A DNA stretch of 38,927 bases from Candidatus Methanocorpusculum faecipullorum (GTDB taxonomy: Archaea; Halobacteriota; Methanomicrobia; Methanomicrobiales; Methanocorpusculaceae), in NCBI GenBank assembly GCA_018883755.1, contig JAHLFR010000042.1, positions 1 through 38,927 on the forward strand. The letters are read 5' to 3'. Under the pieces are notes generated by a model. That model saw only the letters and a program-made list of their open reading frames with translations, searched no databases and had not been told where the DNA came from. Below are positions 1 through 9,256 of the stretch, piece by piece (the stretch's first letter is position 1; each line of letters begins with the position of its first letter). The translations under genes were made by a program, and so were the position numbers.

Positions 1-459
1 GTCCTGCGGAACAAGCGCGTACTCGAGAACCTCCTCGATTCTCGTAACCGGAATGATCGTAACCATCTCTTTGTACCGCTCCTCAATCAGCACATCATCC
101 AGATTTGACTGCGGGATAATGACTGTGTGGATACCGGCTTTTGCTGCAGCCTCAATCTTATAGGTTACACCTCCGATCGGAAGCACATCGCCACGAACAG
201 AAAGCGAACCCGTCATCGCCACGTCCTGGCGGACAGGAATATTCTCAAGAGCACTGATTACCGCAGTTGCCACCGTGACCGATGCGGAGTCTCCTTCAAC
301 ACCATTGTAGGTTCCGATGAACTGCACGTGAATATCCACCTTGCGAATATCGGTTCCGGAGAACTTCTTGATCAAAGCACTGACATTCTTAATGGACTCC
401 TGTGCAATCTCCTTCAGAAGACCGGTCGCAATAACAGTACCTGCTCCCTGCGATGGTGT
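1..459 (-). pseudogene. lonB: LonB C-terminal protease segment, out of frame with its N-terminal part; runs off the left edge
   Basis: This minus-strand frame encodes the serine-lysine protease domain of archaeal LonB. It is open from the duplication junction to the window edge, so the true end is outside. The catalytic serine is visible in a GDSAS motif (codon at 286-288) and the catalytic lysine in a TYKIEAA motif (codon at 157-159). Together with the ATPase part at 414-1958 it would make one normal LonB of over 600 residues. A 26-bp tandem duplication at 460-511 puts the two parts in different frames, so this part has no start of its own. Deleting one copy restores the expected reading [13 protein letters not shown]. 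The domain itself shows no other damage, which suggests either a very recent mutation or an assembly error. Confidence 0.85.
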
Positions 460-1958
460 AACCTCTGCTGTGATCGGGAGGATTGAACCTCTGCTGTGAT
501 CGGGAGGATTGAACCTGCATCGTTTCCAACAACCGCAAGACCGTTCACACGACCGACAAGCGTTCCGGAAACGATCGTCAGATCATAATCACGGGTCCTC
601 CTGATGTACTCGTCCGAGATCTGATCCTCAACTGAGCGGGCAATCTGTTTTGCATCCACCACGTGCTTCATCGTGGTTGCGGGATCCCCAGCCTGACGTG
701 CAAGATCTCCCGCAACCCGAACAAGACCACCAAGATCACGGAGTTTCAGCGTGAGGTGGCCCTTGCGGCCGGACCGGCGGCGTGCTTCGCGGAGAATTTC
801 AGAGACCGCAGACGGATCGAAGTGCGGAATCTTTCCATCGTTTTGTACCTCCTGAGCAACAAAGCGAACAAGACGTGCACGGTTTTCTGGAGTATCATCC
901 ATCGTCTCGCTCATGTACACCTCGTAACCATATCCGCGGATACGGCTGCGAAGTGCCGGGTGCATACCCTGCATTGCATCCAGGTTTCCTGCCGCAATCA
1001 TAATGAACCGGCAGGGAACGGGCTCCGTTCTGACCATTGCACCAGACGATCTGTCGCTCTGACCGGTGATCGGGAACTCACCCTCCTGCAGTGCAGTCAG
1101 CAGACTCTGCTGTGAGGAAAGCTCCAATGTATTGATCTCATCGATGAACAGCACACCTTTGTGGGCGCGGTGAATAGCACCTGCCTCAACACGATCGTGT
1201 GCCGGAGTCTCAAGACCTCCCGACTGGAACGGATCATGGCGGACATCGCCGAGCAACGCTCCTGCGTGGGAACCGGTTGCATCAACAAACGGAGCTTTCG
1301 AGTCCGGTTTGTTGGAGACGATCAGTTTCGGAACCATCGCTTCATCCCGCGGCATCATCGTCCGGAACGCCATCAGGAGAATGATCACGATAAACAAACC
1401 CATTAAGATCTGACCGCTGAAAAACGCAAACAGGAGAATACCCAGGATGAGAACCATCAGCATCGTGTTTCTTGAAGAAACACGCTTGCGTGCCTCTGCA
1501 CGGTGGGCTGCAACAATCTCCTTACCGCGTCCTGCCGGAACCACACGAATGATCGGGTTGTTGTTGTCCTCGGCATTCGGATAGGTGAGAATATCCTGCA
1601 TCTCCTCTTTGGGCAGGAGCTCAGCCATTGCCTTGGCAAGCATTGACTTTCCCGTACCGGGACTGCCGATCATCATCACATGGCGGCGCTGGGTAGCCGC
1701 TTTCTTAATAACCTCAACCGCGTGCTCCTGACCAATCACCTGATCAATGAGCGACGGCGGTATCGCAATGTCAGCTGTTGTATTAAACTGAATGCCGCCG
1801 AAGAACTCCGGATCGAAACTGTCCGATGCGTATGTCCTCGTGACAGCAGGCTCTTCCCGCGCAGGAGTTTCCGGCTCCTGTACTCCAGGGCTGATAACCG
1901 GTGCAGTCCCCAAATCCGCACCGCCAGCGTGTCCTGCCGTAGTATCTGTATCATCCAT
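414..1958 (-). CDS. lonB: Archaeal Lon protease LonB, N-terminal ATPase part (frameshifted)
   Basis: This encodes the AAA+ half of the membrane-anchored archaeal Lon protease, which unfolds substrates for degradation at the inner face of the membrane. A Walker A motif (GSPGTGKS) lies near residue 100. Two adjacent hydrophobic segments (about residues 164-200) are inserted inside the ATPase domain, the hallmark of archaeal LonB. A Walker B motif (LFIDEIN) and a [14 protein letters not shown] stretch that leads into the protease domain follow. The last 25 or so residues are out-of-frame sequence after the 26-bp duplication, so this product lacks the catalytic Ser and Lys. The ATG at 1958 has an AAGGAAAT ribosome site about six bases upstream. 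The gene is divergent from prs. Identity is certain; whether the frameshift is real is not. Confidence 0.9.
   Translation of the reverse strand: MDDTDTTAGHAGGADLGTAPVISPGVQEPETPAREEPAVTRTYASDSFDPEFFGGIQFNTTADIAIPPSLIDQVIGQEHAVEVIKKAATQRRHVMMIGSPGTGKSMLAKAMAELLPKEEMQDILTYPNAEDNNNPIIRVVPAGRGKEIVAAHRAEARKRVSSRNTMLMVLILGILLFAFFSGQILMGLFIVIILLMAFRTMMPRDEAMVPKLIVSNKPDSKAPFVDATGSHAGALLGDVRHDPFQSGGLETPAHDRVEAGAIHRAHKGVLFIDEINTLELSSQQSLLTALQEGEFPITGQSDRSSGAMVRTEPVPCRFIMIAAGNLDAMQGMHPALRSRIRGYGYEVYMSETMDDTPENRARLVRFVAQEVQNDGKIPHFDPSAVSEILREARRRSGRKGHLTLKLRDLGGLVRVAGDLARQAGDPATTMKHVVDAKQIARSVEDQISDEYIRRTRDYDLTIVSGTLVGRVNGLAVVGNDAGSILPITAEVQSSRSQQRLHHRREQVLLLRPVF
460..516. repeat. 26-bp perfect tandem duplication inside lonB
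   Basis: Positions 460-485 and 486-511 are identical 26-mers, and a third partial copy of five bases (AACCT) follows at 512-516. The unit length is not a multiple of three, so it shifts the lonB frame. A single-copy ancestor would have had AACCT at both ends of the unit, a plausible substrate for replication slippage. Confidence 0.95.
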
Positions 1959-2053
1959 AGTTATTTCCTTACTCGCCTTACTCGAGAGTGTTAATATTGT
2001 GCTTGATGATGGTTTAAGTAGTTTCAGTAAAAGATAGAAGAAGGAGAGTACTG
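1959..2053. promoter_or_regulatory. Divergent promoter region between lonB and prs
   Basis: On the plus strand a TTTAAGTA box (about 2013-2020) lies about 27 bases before a likely start near 2042, and GGAGAG at 2043-2048 is the prs ribosome site. On the minus strand an AATATTAA box (about 1991-1998) is placed to give a very short lonB leader. Box assignments are by eye. Confidence 0.5.
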
Positions 2054-2899
2054 ATGAAAGTTATCTATACCGAAAAAAGTCAGCTGCTGGCCTCACGGGT
2101 GGCCCGTCACCTCGGATGCAGAGTTGCTGAGGTCAAATACAACACATTCCCCGATGGAGAACAGTATGTACGAGTGATGGACCTCGATGACGACATGGTT
2201 ATCGTTGCAAGTACGGTGGATTCCCAGTCGGTTCTTCAAGCAATCCTGATGCTGGATGCCTGCGAGGGAAAGAACACCACACTGGTTCTTCCCTACATGG
2301 GCTATGCAAGACAGGATAAGCGGTTCAACGAGGGAGAGCCAATCAGCGCACGGGCACTTGCACGTGCTCTTTCCGAAGGCGCAGATCAGATCTTTACCGT
2401 AAACATTCACGATCCGTCTGTACTCAGCCACTTCAAATGTCCGGCCGAGAACCTCACCATCGCGCAGGAGATCGGCAAGTACATCCAGACGATGAACCTC
2501 GAGAACCCGCTGGTGCTTGCACCGGATGACGGAGCATGGGAGTTTGCCAAAGGTGTTGCATCCGTTGGCAACTGGGACTGTGACCATCTCGACAAAACGA
2601 GACTGTCCGGATCTGAAGTGAAGATGGCGCCAAAACATCTGGATGCAAAAGGACGCGACTGCATTATTGTGGATGACATCATTGCAACAGGCGGTTCCAT
2701 GGCTACAGCGGCAGGAATGTTAAAGGACCAGGGTGCCAGCAGTGTTCGTGCAGCAGGTGTTCACGGTGTATTTGCAAGTGGCGGCTATGTAAAGCTGATG
2801 CAGGCAGGGCTTGCGGATATTGCTTCCTCTGACACCATTGAACGTGCATGCAGCAAAATCTCAGCATCAGAAGTCATTGCAAACGCGGTCCGCCGATAA
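2054..2899 (+). CDS. prs: Ribose-phosphate pyrophosphokinase (PRPP synthetase)
   Basis: Makes phosphoribosyl pyrophosphate from ribose 5-phosphate and ATP in the cytoplasm, feeding nucleotide, histidine and, in methanogens, methanopterin synthesis. At 281 residues it has the short archaeal length. The FPDGE motif near residue 34, the PYMGYARQDKRF ATP-binding segment near residue 80 and the PRPP loop IIVDDIIATGGSM near residue 205 are all present. The ATG is set by GGAGAG five bases upstream. The nob1 start follows the stop by five bases, so the two are probably cotranscribed. No anomaly was seen. Confidence 0.96.
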   Translation: MKVIYTEKSQLLASRVARHLGCRVAEVKYNTFPDGEQYVRVMDLDDDMVIVASTVDSQSVLQAILMLDACEGKNTTLVLPYMGYARQDKRFNEGEPISARALARALSEGADQIFTVNIHDPSVLSHFKCPAENLTIAQEIGKYIQTMNLENPLVLAPDDGAWEFAKGVASVGNWDCDHLDKTRLSGSEVKMAPKHLDAKGRDCIIVDDIIATGGSMATAAGMLKDQGASSVRAAGVHGVFASGGYVKLMQAGLADIASSDTIERACSKISASEVIANAVRR

Positions 2900-2904
2900 C
2901 TTTC

Positions 2905-3375
2905 ATGCGCTATATATTAGATGCATCCTTTTTTTTCGGGGAGTACCCGTTTTGCGGAGAGTTTGCAACAACGCCCGAGGTGGTTGCAGAGCTCAGGGAT
3001 GTAACCTCAAAGATGCGGTTTGAGGTGATGCAGTCAAGAGGACTGGTAATCTCTGATCCGGAACCCGCAGCAGTGACAAATGTCCGTGATGCCGCAAAGC
3101 GGTCCGGTGATTTACGGGTACTTTCAGAGACGGATATCTCAGTGATAGCACTGGGACTCAGTCTTTCCGGAACGGTTGTCTCGGACGATTTTGCAGTGCA
3201 GAATGTCTGCCGCCATCTGAAAATTCCGGTACAGAACATGATGCAGAAAAAGGCAACACGCCGCATCTGGAAAAAAATCTGCAGCGGATGTGGTGCGGAG
3301 ATTCCGGCAGAAGATTTGGAATGTCCAATTTGCGGATCTCCGCCGGTAAAGCGCGGGACCGAAAAGAGAAAATGA
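2905..3375 (+). CDS. nob1: Nob1-type rRNA maturation endonuclease (PIN domain plus zinc ribbon)
   Basis: Predicted endonuclease that trims the 3' end of 16S rRNA during small-subunit assembly. From the ATG at 2905 it is 156 residues. An N-terminal PIN domain carries acidic residues in LDAS (residue 6), PEVVAEL, SETD and VSDDF, the usual metal-binding set. A C-terminal zinc ribbon has CSGC and CPIC knuckles. The reading frame stays open upstream of 2905, but the added residues overlap prs and do not resemble the family, whose members begin close to the LDAS motif. It lies five bases after prs. Confidence 0.88.
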   Translation: MRYILDASFFFGEYPFCGEFATTPEVVAELRDVTSKMRFEVMQSRGLVISDPEPAAVTNVRDAAKRSGDLRVLSETDISVIALGLSLSGTVVSDDFAVQNVCRHLKIPVQNMMQKKATRRIWKKICSGCGAEIPAEDLECPICGSPPVKRGTEKRK

Positions 3376-3487
3376 TCTGACAGAAGATGCATCAGATCCG
3401 ATCACATGGGCAGTTCCGGCAGGCAGGATGGAACAAAACCCAGAAAACCCAAAAGTAATAATTCCTGCAACCCGAATATTTTATCAC

Positions 3488-4084
3488 ATGTCTTCCCTTG
3501 AAGAGCTTATGGCAAAAGCAAAAGACCTGCGTGCCGACGGTCACTCCGCAGGTCAGATCGCCGACGAACTGAGCCTCTCCGTGGACACGGTTACCTGGCT
3601 GTTAACACAGAGCAAAACAAACATGGCCGTTCCCAAAGATGTGCACATCGACTGGACGGTTGTCAGCTCGGATGCCACACTTCTTGGCGGTATTGCATCC
3701 ATGCTCTCCGCACGGTTTGAGGCTGCGACTGGTGGTGAGGAGGAAGTGGATGCAATCGTTGGTATCTCCATCTCCGGTGTACCGCTTGCAACGCTGATTG
3801 CCGCAGAAGAGGGACTCAATCTCTCCGTCTACCATCCCTCCAAACACAACACAGACTCCGGTACCGGATGCATCTCCGGAAACTTCAGCAAGATAAGCGG
3901 AAAACGCTGTATTCTCGTTGATGACGTCATTACATCAGGCAACACCTTAACCGAACTGGTCGGATACCTCCGCAGACACAATGCAACGCCTGTCGCAATT
4001 CTGGTCATCTTCGATAAGCGCGGCATGACCGAAGTCGACGGAGTACCGGTGTACTCGCTGTTCTCTATTCGGCTTATCGACTGA
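3488..4084 (+). CDS. gfcR: GfcR-like regulator: HTH fused to an orotate-phosphoribosyltransferase fold
   Basis: 198 residues from the ATG at 3488. Residues 1-45 form a helix-turn-helix ([20 protein letters not shown]). The remainder is a type I phosphoribosyltransferase fold with the PRPP loop [12 protein letters not shown]. This architecture matches the archaeal PyrE-like family whose haloarchaeal member GfcR regulates sugar catabolism genes; members are often mislabelled orotate phosphoribosyltransferase. A start at 3428 is possible but adds 20 residues unlike the family. No Shine-Dalgarno site precedes 3488; an AAAGTAATA box about 33 bases upstream would fit a leaderless transcript. Its ligand and targets here are unknown. 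Confidence 0.8.
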   Translation: MSSLEELMAKAKDLRADGHSAGQIADELSLSVDTVTWLLTQSKTNMAVPKDVHIDWTVVSSDATLLGGIASMLSARFEAATGGEEEVDAIVGISISGVPLATLIAAEEGLNLSVYHPSKHNTDSGTGCISGNFSKISGKRCILVDDVITSGNTLTELVGYLRRHNATPVAILVIFDKRGMTEVDGVPVYSLFSIRLID

Positions 4085-4099
4085 GGGAAGATCCGAATA

Positions 4100-4153
4100 C
4101 ATATATTTTATATAGAAGTTCAATTCCATTTTTATCACACGAGTACAGGAGAT
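4100..4153 (+). promoter_or_regulatory. Thermosome promoter and ribosome binding site
   Basis: A strong TATA element of alternating A and T lies at about 4100-4115, and AGGAGAT at 4147-4153 is spaced ten bases from the thermosome ATG. Transcription probably starts near 4135. Confidence 0.65.
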
Positions 4154-4163
4154 AATAGATTTC

Positions 4164-5750
4164 ATGTCAAGCAGATCAGGACAACCTGTCGTTATTTTAC
4201 GGGACAACGTTGAGCGCGTGCCTGGACAGGAGGCGCTCCGCTCCAATATCATGGCCGCAAAGGTCCTTGGAAACACTGTTCGGACCACTCTTGGCCCCCG
4301 CGGTATGGATAAGATGCTGGTTACGCAGGGAAGCGATGACATCGTCATCACCAATGACGGCGCAACCATCCTTCACCAGATTCACGTACAGCACCCCGGT
4401 GCAAAACTCGTTGTTGAGGTCGCAGAGACACAGGATGACGAGTGCGGTGACGGAACCACAACCGCGGTTGTCATGGTAGGATCCTTCATGGAGCAGGCCG
4501 AGAACCTTATCGACGCAGGTGTTCACCCGTCAGTTATCGCAAAAGGGTACAACCTTGGTATGATGAAGGCACTTGAGATCCTCGATACCCTCGCAATCGA
4601 AGTTACTCCGAAAGACACCGCAATGCTCAAGCAGATTGCAAAGACAGCAATGACCGGTAAGTCCATTGAGATGATTATGGACAAGGCCTGTGATGTTGTT
4701 GTGGAGGCGGTCAGCAATGTTGCGGTTACCTCCGGCAAGAAGACGACGGTCAACGAGGACGACATTCTTGTCAAGACAAAGCGCAGCGAGACGATGGACG
4801 CTGAGATGATCAAAGGTGTCTTAATTGACAAGACCAGACTTGACGCACTGATGCCGAAGAAGATTAAGGGCGTAAAGGCTGCATTCATTGCAAACCCGCT
4901 TGAGATCACCAAGACCCAGACCAAATCAAAGATCAAGATCACTTCCCACGAGCAGCTTGAGGCATTCTCCGTTGCAGAGCGTGAGACACTCCGCGCAATG
5001 GCCGAGAAGTTTGTGGAAAACGGTGTCAATGTAGTCCTCTGCCAGAAGGGAATTGCAGATCCGGTGCAGTACTACCTTGCCGAGAACGGTATCTATGCAC
5101 TTGAGTTTGTGCCGGAGAAGGATCTGAAGTATGCTGCAAAGGCACTCGGCGGACAGATCGTCAACAAGCCAGAGGATCTCAGCCCCGATGTGATCGGAAC
5201 CGCAGGAAACCTTGAGATGCTTGAGGACATTGAGATGACCAAGCTCTCCGGATGCAAGAACCCGCAGGCGGTAACTATTCTTCTGCGCGGATCTTCCCAG
5301 CACCTCGTGGACGAACTGGAGCGTGCAATTGAGGATGCAACCCGTGTGGTTCAGGATGTCGTTGAAGACGGAGCATACCTGATCGGCGGCGGATCCGTTG
5401 AGACAGAACTCGCCCTGCGTCTCCGTGAGTACGCAGCAACCGAGGGCGGCCGTGTACAGCTTGCAATCGAGGGATACGCAAAGGCATTTGAGATCATCCC
5501 CAAGACACTTGCAGAAAACTCAGGTTTTGATACAGTTGACAAGGTCATTGATCTCCGCCAGGCACACGCAACCGGCGAGAAGTATGCAGGTCTGAACGTG
5601 TTTACCGGAAAGGTTGTTGACATGAAGTCGGAAGGCGTTGTGGAGCCGAAGCGTGTAAAACGCCAGGCGATCCAGAGCGCATCCGAGACGGCAATGCTGC
5701 TGATCCGTGTGGATGACATGATGATCAGCAAAGGCGCCGACCAGATGTAA
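4164..5750 (+). CDS. thsA: Thermosome subunit (group II chaperonin)
   Basis: Cytoplasmic ATP-dependent protein-folding chamber subunit, 528 residues. It shows the group II signatures [10 protein letters not shown] near residue 43, NDGATIL near residue 63 and the ATPase motif GDGTTT near residue 94, then the long apical domain and a C-terminal equatorial half with [18 protein letters not shown]. The protein stops at SKGADQM soon after the conserved DDMM segment, so it lacks the Gly-Gly-Met-rich tail found in many thermosomes. It stands alone with its own promoter, ribosome site and a T-run after the stop. Which paralogue (alpha, beta or other) it is cannot be told from one copy. Confidence 0.95.
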   Translation: MSSRSGQPVVILRDNVERVPGQEALRSNIMAAKVLGNTVRTTLGPRGMDKMLVTQGSDDIVITNDGATILHQIHVQHPGAKLVVEVAETQDDECGDGTTTAVVMVGSFMEQAENLIDAGVHPSVIAKGYNLGMMKALEILDTLAIEVTPKDTAMLKQIAKTAMTGKSIEMIMDKACDVVVEAVSNVAVTSGKKTTVNEDDILVKTKRSETMDAEMIKGVLIDKTRLDALMPKKIKGVKAAFIANPLEITKTQTKSKIKITSHEQLEAFSVAERETLRAMAEKFVENGVNVVLCQKGIADPVQYYLAENGIYALEFVPEKDLKYAAKALGGQIVNKPEDLSPDVIGTAGNLEMLEDIEMTKLSGCKNPQAVTILLRGSSQHLVDELERAIEDATRVVQDVVEDGAYLIGGGSVETELALRLREYAATEGGRVQLAIEGYAKAFEIIPKTLAENSGFDTVDKVIDLRQAHATGEKYAGLNVFTGKVVDMKSEGVVEPKRVKRQAIQSASETAMLLIRVDDMMISKGADQM

Positions 5751-5767
5751 TACCAAAAAACACTATC

Positions 5768-5773
5768 TTTTTT
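5768..5773 (+). terminator. T-run terminator after thermosome
   Basis: Six consecutive T residues, 18 bases after the thermosome stop and preceded by an A-rich stretch, match the U-tract terminators used by archaeal RNA polymerase. Confidence 0.45.
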
Positions 5774-5881
5774 AGACCACAAGTCGATGTGTATAGGCAG
5801 TAAAGTGTTGCGAGAGATCATGTCTTGCTGTCATTGGCGAAGAACTGGTCGCGCATACTGTTTTGAGTGCTAAACGGATGT

Positions 5882-5965
5882 GCCGAGGTAGTCTAGTCCG
5901 GAAGGGCGGTGGCCTCGAAAGCCTCTGGTGGTAACACCTCGGGAGTTCAAATCTCCCCCTCGGCG
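5882..5965 (+). tRNA. tRNA-Ser(CGA)
   Basis: An 84-base class II tRNA. The acceptor stem pairs GCCGAGG (5882-5888) with CCTCGGC (5958-5964), with discriminator G at 5965. The anticodon loop CTCGAAA (5914-5920) gives anticodon CGA, which reads serine UCG. A long variable arm (TGGTGGTAACACC) is the serine hallmark, and the T arm is GGGAG-TTCAAAT-CTCCC. The anticodon stem appears to contain one U-U mismatch. There is no encoded CCA and no intron. Confidence 0.95.
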
Positions 5966-6033
5966 TCGTTATTTTACAAAATACTACGAGTACATCGGGA
6001 ACCTGTCATATTCCTGTGTCAGCATCAGTTACC

Positions 6034-6118
6034 GTCGAACAGAAATTCGACATAATAACAAGGAAAACAGATAGGGACTTTGCAAAATTATGCGCAAAAT
6101 TTGACGACATCATTTATA
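6034..6118 (+). promoter_or_regulatory. Hairpin, direct repeats and TATA box upstream of the small orphan gene
   Basis: The spacer after the tRNA holds a perfect inverted repeat GTCGAA-N6-TTCGAC (6034-6051). It also holds two direct GCAAAATT repeats (6082-6089 and 6094-6101, spaced 12 bases) and a TTATATA box at about 6111-6118. The repeats sit just upstream of the TATA box, where activators or TFB recognition elements lie. No gene was seen between the tRNA and 6195. Confidence 0.4.
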
Positions 6119-6194
6119 TAGGATAACAATATATCATCAATTGCGAAACCGCAGAGTTATCAGAAAAACCCAATCCAGAACGGAGAAAGAGAAC

Positions 6195-6458
6195 ATGGAC
6201 TCATATACGATCCGAAAAATCGACGCGCGAAGGTTTACGGTAACCGTAACGAGCCCAAGCAAACAGTCCTGGCGGACACTGGAGTCCGCGGGACTTTCAG
6301 TGACGGATGAGAAACGCGCGTCGTACAAGGGTGGCGAGTGTTATTCCTGGACGGTTCAGGCGATACAACCAGGCATTTATGAACTAAAAATGATTCAGCA
6401 GAGTGATGACGGGGCATACCGCAAAGTGGTTATCCCAATCATTGCGGAAGCTTCCTGA
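6195..6458 (+). CDS. Small protein of unknown function (87 aa)
   Basis: I do not recognise this protein. The ATG at 6195 is chosen because GGAGAA lies seven bases upstream; a longer reading would need a TTG at 6141. The sequence alternates hydrophobic and polar residues (RFTVTVTSPS, CYSWTVQAI, GIYELKMIQQ, RKVVIPII), suggesting a small all-beta domain of immunoglobulin-like type. There is no signal peptide, membrane segment or cysteine pair. The layout loosely recalls chagasin-like protease inhibitors, but their NPTTGY loop is absent, so I do not assign that function. It is a single gene with its own promoter and a T-run downstream. Confidence 0.6.
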   Translation: MDSYTIRKIDARRFTVTVTSPSKQSWRTLESAGLSVTDEKRASYKGGECYSWTVQAIQPGIYELKMIQQSDDGAYRKVVIPIIAEAS

Positions 6459-6483
6459 TGCATATCGGGGCATTCACCCGATC

Positions 6484-6489
6484 TTTTTT
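6484..6489 (+). terminator. T-run after the small orphan gene
   Basis: Six T residues, 25 bases after the stop, follow a short GGGG...CCCG region and are consistent with a U-tract terminator. Confidence 0.35.
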
Positions 6490-6539
6490 GATTGTGACAA
6501 ACATTTTACGGGACCCGTGCGGACCGGAAAATAGAAAAT

Positions 6540-6547
6540 AAAAAAAA
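6540..6547 (-). terminator. U-tract terminator for the helicase gene
   Basis: A run of eight A on the plus strand, hence eight U in the minus-strand transcript, lies 12 bases after the helicase stop codon. Confidence 0.45.
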
Positions 6548-6559
6548 TATCAGGGGAGT

Positions 6560-9256
6560 TCACTGTTTCTTCTTTTTCACCACACCAGTCGGCTGACGTT
6601 TGGCAGGAGCGTCCGCATCAATGTCCACGGTAATTCCAATAAGATAGGCGTTCATCCGATCAATCGCCTCGCGGTTCCGAGTGTCTGCCGCTGCTGCACG
6701 CTGATAGCAGGAGTAAGCCGTATCGCGATCACCGCGGAGATCATACACCTTGCCAAGCTCGGTCAGTGCACGACTGTCAGAAGGATGATCCGCAACGTAA
6801 CTGCCGAGGATCTTCAGTGCATCGTCATATTTTCCGGCACGGCGCTGATCAATACCTGCTTCAATTGCATCCCACTCATCAGTCTTCTTTCGTTTTGGAG
6901 CAGGGATAAATGATGCCGCCTCACGCTTCTTACGCTCGATCCGATCCTCTAGTTCCTTGCTTGCACGACGCGGTGCTTTTACCTCGGTGGTGCCGACTTC
7001 ATGTTCACGCCGGAGTTTTCGCTCCGGTTCAGTTTTGCCGGAACGGAGTTTACGATCACTCTCATGTTCACGTTTCGCCGCAACGATCGCAGACTTCCGT
7101 TCGGCAACCCAGGCAGGAGGAGCATCACTGCGTATCTTCTTCTCAGACGACGGGGCAGACGAAGTTTTCTTTCCAGCCATCCAGTCGGACTCCTTCTTCT
7201 CGGTCATCCTGCGATCGGCACGTCGTGCCTCTTTATCACGCTCCTCTTCGGCACACTCAATCTCTGCGATCAGTTCCAGCGGATCATCCATAATCCGAAC
7301 GAGCCGATCAATCTCAAGGAGTTTCTCCATGCCGATGAACTGCTCGGCCATCACACGTCCAAGCGGAGAGAGTTCCAGAACTCCTCCGTTCTTCCGGACG
7401 AGTTTGTGACGCAAAAGTTCCGGCAGCGGATCCTCACCACAACCCACCATACTCTCACCGACCTTCACAATATCTGCTTCACGTCCGCGGCACACGATCG
7501 CGTTCGCCGCAAACTCTTCCGAGGTCTCTTCAATGTCGTAGACAGGAGCAACTTCTTCCATGTCGCCTTTGAGAAGGCGGATGGCAACCTCTTCCTCAGT
7601 CAGTTTCGTCTCGCGTGAATACGATGCTCCCGGCTCTGCAAGAACAACCACGCGGCCAATATCATGAAAATCAGGACGACCTGCACGGCCCATCATCTGA
7701 TGGAACTCCTGTACTGTCAGCCAGTTGATCCCCATTGCAAGTGCGTCAAAGATCACCTGTGATGCAGGGAAGTCCACACCCGCTGCAAGCGCCGCAGTTG
7801 TTACAACACAGGCAAGTTTACCATCCTCGAACTGTTTTTCAACTGCACGCCGTTCCTGCGAAGTAAGACCGGCATGGTACGGGGCAGCAAGCTTTCCAAT
7901 GGCATCAGCTATCGTATGGCAACGTGTACGGGCATTCGTGAAGATGATACTCTGACCGCGGTACCCTTTTGATGAAGTTTTATTGTACTCCTCAAACACG
8001 AGTTTCTTAATGTAGGGAACCTTCGCATCCTTTTCTGTGAAGATGAGATGTCGTTCAAGAGCGACCGGCCGATCAGCATACGAGACCAGGGTGGCTCCAA
8101 GCTTTTTCGCAAGCAGATGAGGGGATCCAATCGTTGCCGAAAGATACAGAAACTGAGCTTTGGGGGCAGCATACTTCAGTCGGGCAATAAGGCCGTCAAG
8201 ACGATGCCCGCGTTCCGGATCCTCGAGCATCTGTACCTCATCGATAACGATTGTACCGATGTTGTGAAGACCGGACCCTTTGCGGAGAAGATTGTCCACA
8301 CCCTCATACGTTCCGACCACAATGCCGCCACCCGCCCCGCGGTTACCGACAGGCCTTGTCTCCGGAAGATTGATGCGGGAGATACCCGTCATTACCGAGG
8401 TTGTTACAACACTCTCATATTTTCTGGAAAAACGATCGTACTTCTGGTTTGCTAGAGCAACCAGCGGCACAAGGAAGAGCATACGACCACGCTTTTCCAG
8501 ATAATTTTTCAAACCAGCCATCTCGCCGATGAACGTCTTTCCTGAAGCAGTTGCCGCAACCACCAAAAGATCCTTTCCAAACAATAGTCCTGCCTCAACA
8601 GCACGCTGCTGGGCAGGCATAAGGGTCTCGACCCCGCAGATATCCACAAACTCACGCGGCAGCGGAAGGTTCTCGATACGTTCCGTCGGCGTCTGTTCGT
8701 GTGCTTCCAGCCGGTCGAACATTGTTTTCTTCGTGTCAAGCGACTCCGGCTGAAGAATTGCCAGTACCATATCAAGATCGCGGTACTCCTCCAGCAGATC
8801 CTCGATGTGGTTCTGGGTCCGTTTGCCAAGCCGTTTGATGTGCGCAAGCTCGCGGCGGAGCTCACGCTTTGCACAGTCCAGACAGACATACTCCTGACCG
8901 CATTTGATACGAGTTGCCCCCGACAGCGGCGTAAGCCGATCATCAAACATGCAGGTCCGGCAGAGCGTCACCTTTTCCCAGGGGATCTGCATACTTCGCA
9001 GGAAATCCTGAAACTCCGGCAATGTCTCGGTCAGCTGTACCATACCGTTTGCACGAAGGACTGTGATAAGCTCCTTTGTCGGAGTTTTCTGGGCATGAGA
9101 TGTCCCGGGACGCCGTACGAAGAACTCTGAAGGGCGGATACCCTTAGAGGTCTCCTCCAGTTCAACAGTTCCGACGTGTTTTATTTTTCCATTTTTTGAA
9201 TCGTCACAAAAATAGACTTTGTACCCTTTTTTATAGGGTTGGACAACGGTCACCAC
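6560..9256 (-). CDS. Ski2-like DEAD/DEAH-box helicase with N-terminal zinc finger and C-terminal TPR
   Basis: An 898-residue superfamily 2 helicase, presumably acting on RNA or DNA. A Cys-rich motif precedes the motor (C99, C102, C119, C125, C128). The core has Walker A (AATASGKT, residues 234-241), a DEVQ box in place of DEAH, SATIG, YHAGLTSQER, TTAALAAGVDFPA and QMMGRAGRP, placing it with Ski2/Hel308-like enzymes. A long, highly charged Lys/Arg/Glu linker follows. The last 110 or so residues contain a tetratricopeptide-like segment (AGKYDDALKILGSYV, GDRDTAYSCYQRAA). The start is GTG, directly abutting the stop of the upstream HTH gene, so the two are cotranscribed and probably translationally coupled. 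Hel308 itself lacks the zinc finger and TPR, so this is a separate subfamily. Confidence 0.88.
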   Translation of the reverse strand: MVTVVQPYKKGYKVYFCDDSKNGKIKHVGTVELEETSKGIRPSEFFVRRPGTSHAQKTPTKELITVLRANGMVQLTETLPEFQDFLRSMQIPWEKVTLCRTCMFDDRLTPLSGATRIKCGQEYVCLDCAKRELRRELAHIKRLGKRTQNHIEDLLEEYRDLDMVLAILQPESLDTKKTMFDRLEAHEQTPTERIENLPLPREFVDICGVETLMPAQQRAVEAGLLFGKDLLVVAATASGKTFIGEMAGLKNYLEKRGRMLFLVPLVALANQKYDRFSRKYESVVTTSVMTGISRINLPETRPVGNRGAGGGIVVGTYEGVDNLLRKGSGLHNIGTIVIDEVQMLEDPERGHRLDGLIARLKYAAPKAQFLYLSATIGSPHLLAKKLGATLVSYADRPVALERHLIFTEKDAKVPYIKKLVFEEYNKTSSKGYRGQSIIFTNARTRCHTIADAIGKLAAPYHAGLTSQERRAVEKQFEDGKLACVVTTAALAAGVDFPASQVIFDALAMGINWLTVQEFHQMMGRAGRPDFHDIGRVVVLAEPGASYSRETKLTEEEVAIRLLKGDMEEVAPVYDIEETSEEFAANAIVCRGREADIVKVGESMVGCGEDPLPELLRHKLVRKNGGVLELSPLGRVMAEQFIGMEKLLEIDRLVRIMDDPLELIAEIECAEEERDKEARRADRRMTEKKESDWMAGKKTSSAPSSEKKIRSDAPPAWVAERKSAIVAAKREHESDRKLRSGKTEPERKLRREHEVGTTEVKAPRRASKELEDRIERKKREAASFIPAPKRKKTDEWDAIEAGIDQRRAGKYDDALKILGSYVADHPSDSRALTELGKVYDLRGDRDTAYSCYQRAAAADTRNREAIDRMNAYLIGITVDIDADAPAKRQPTGVVKKKKQ

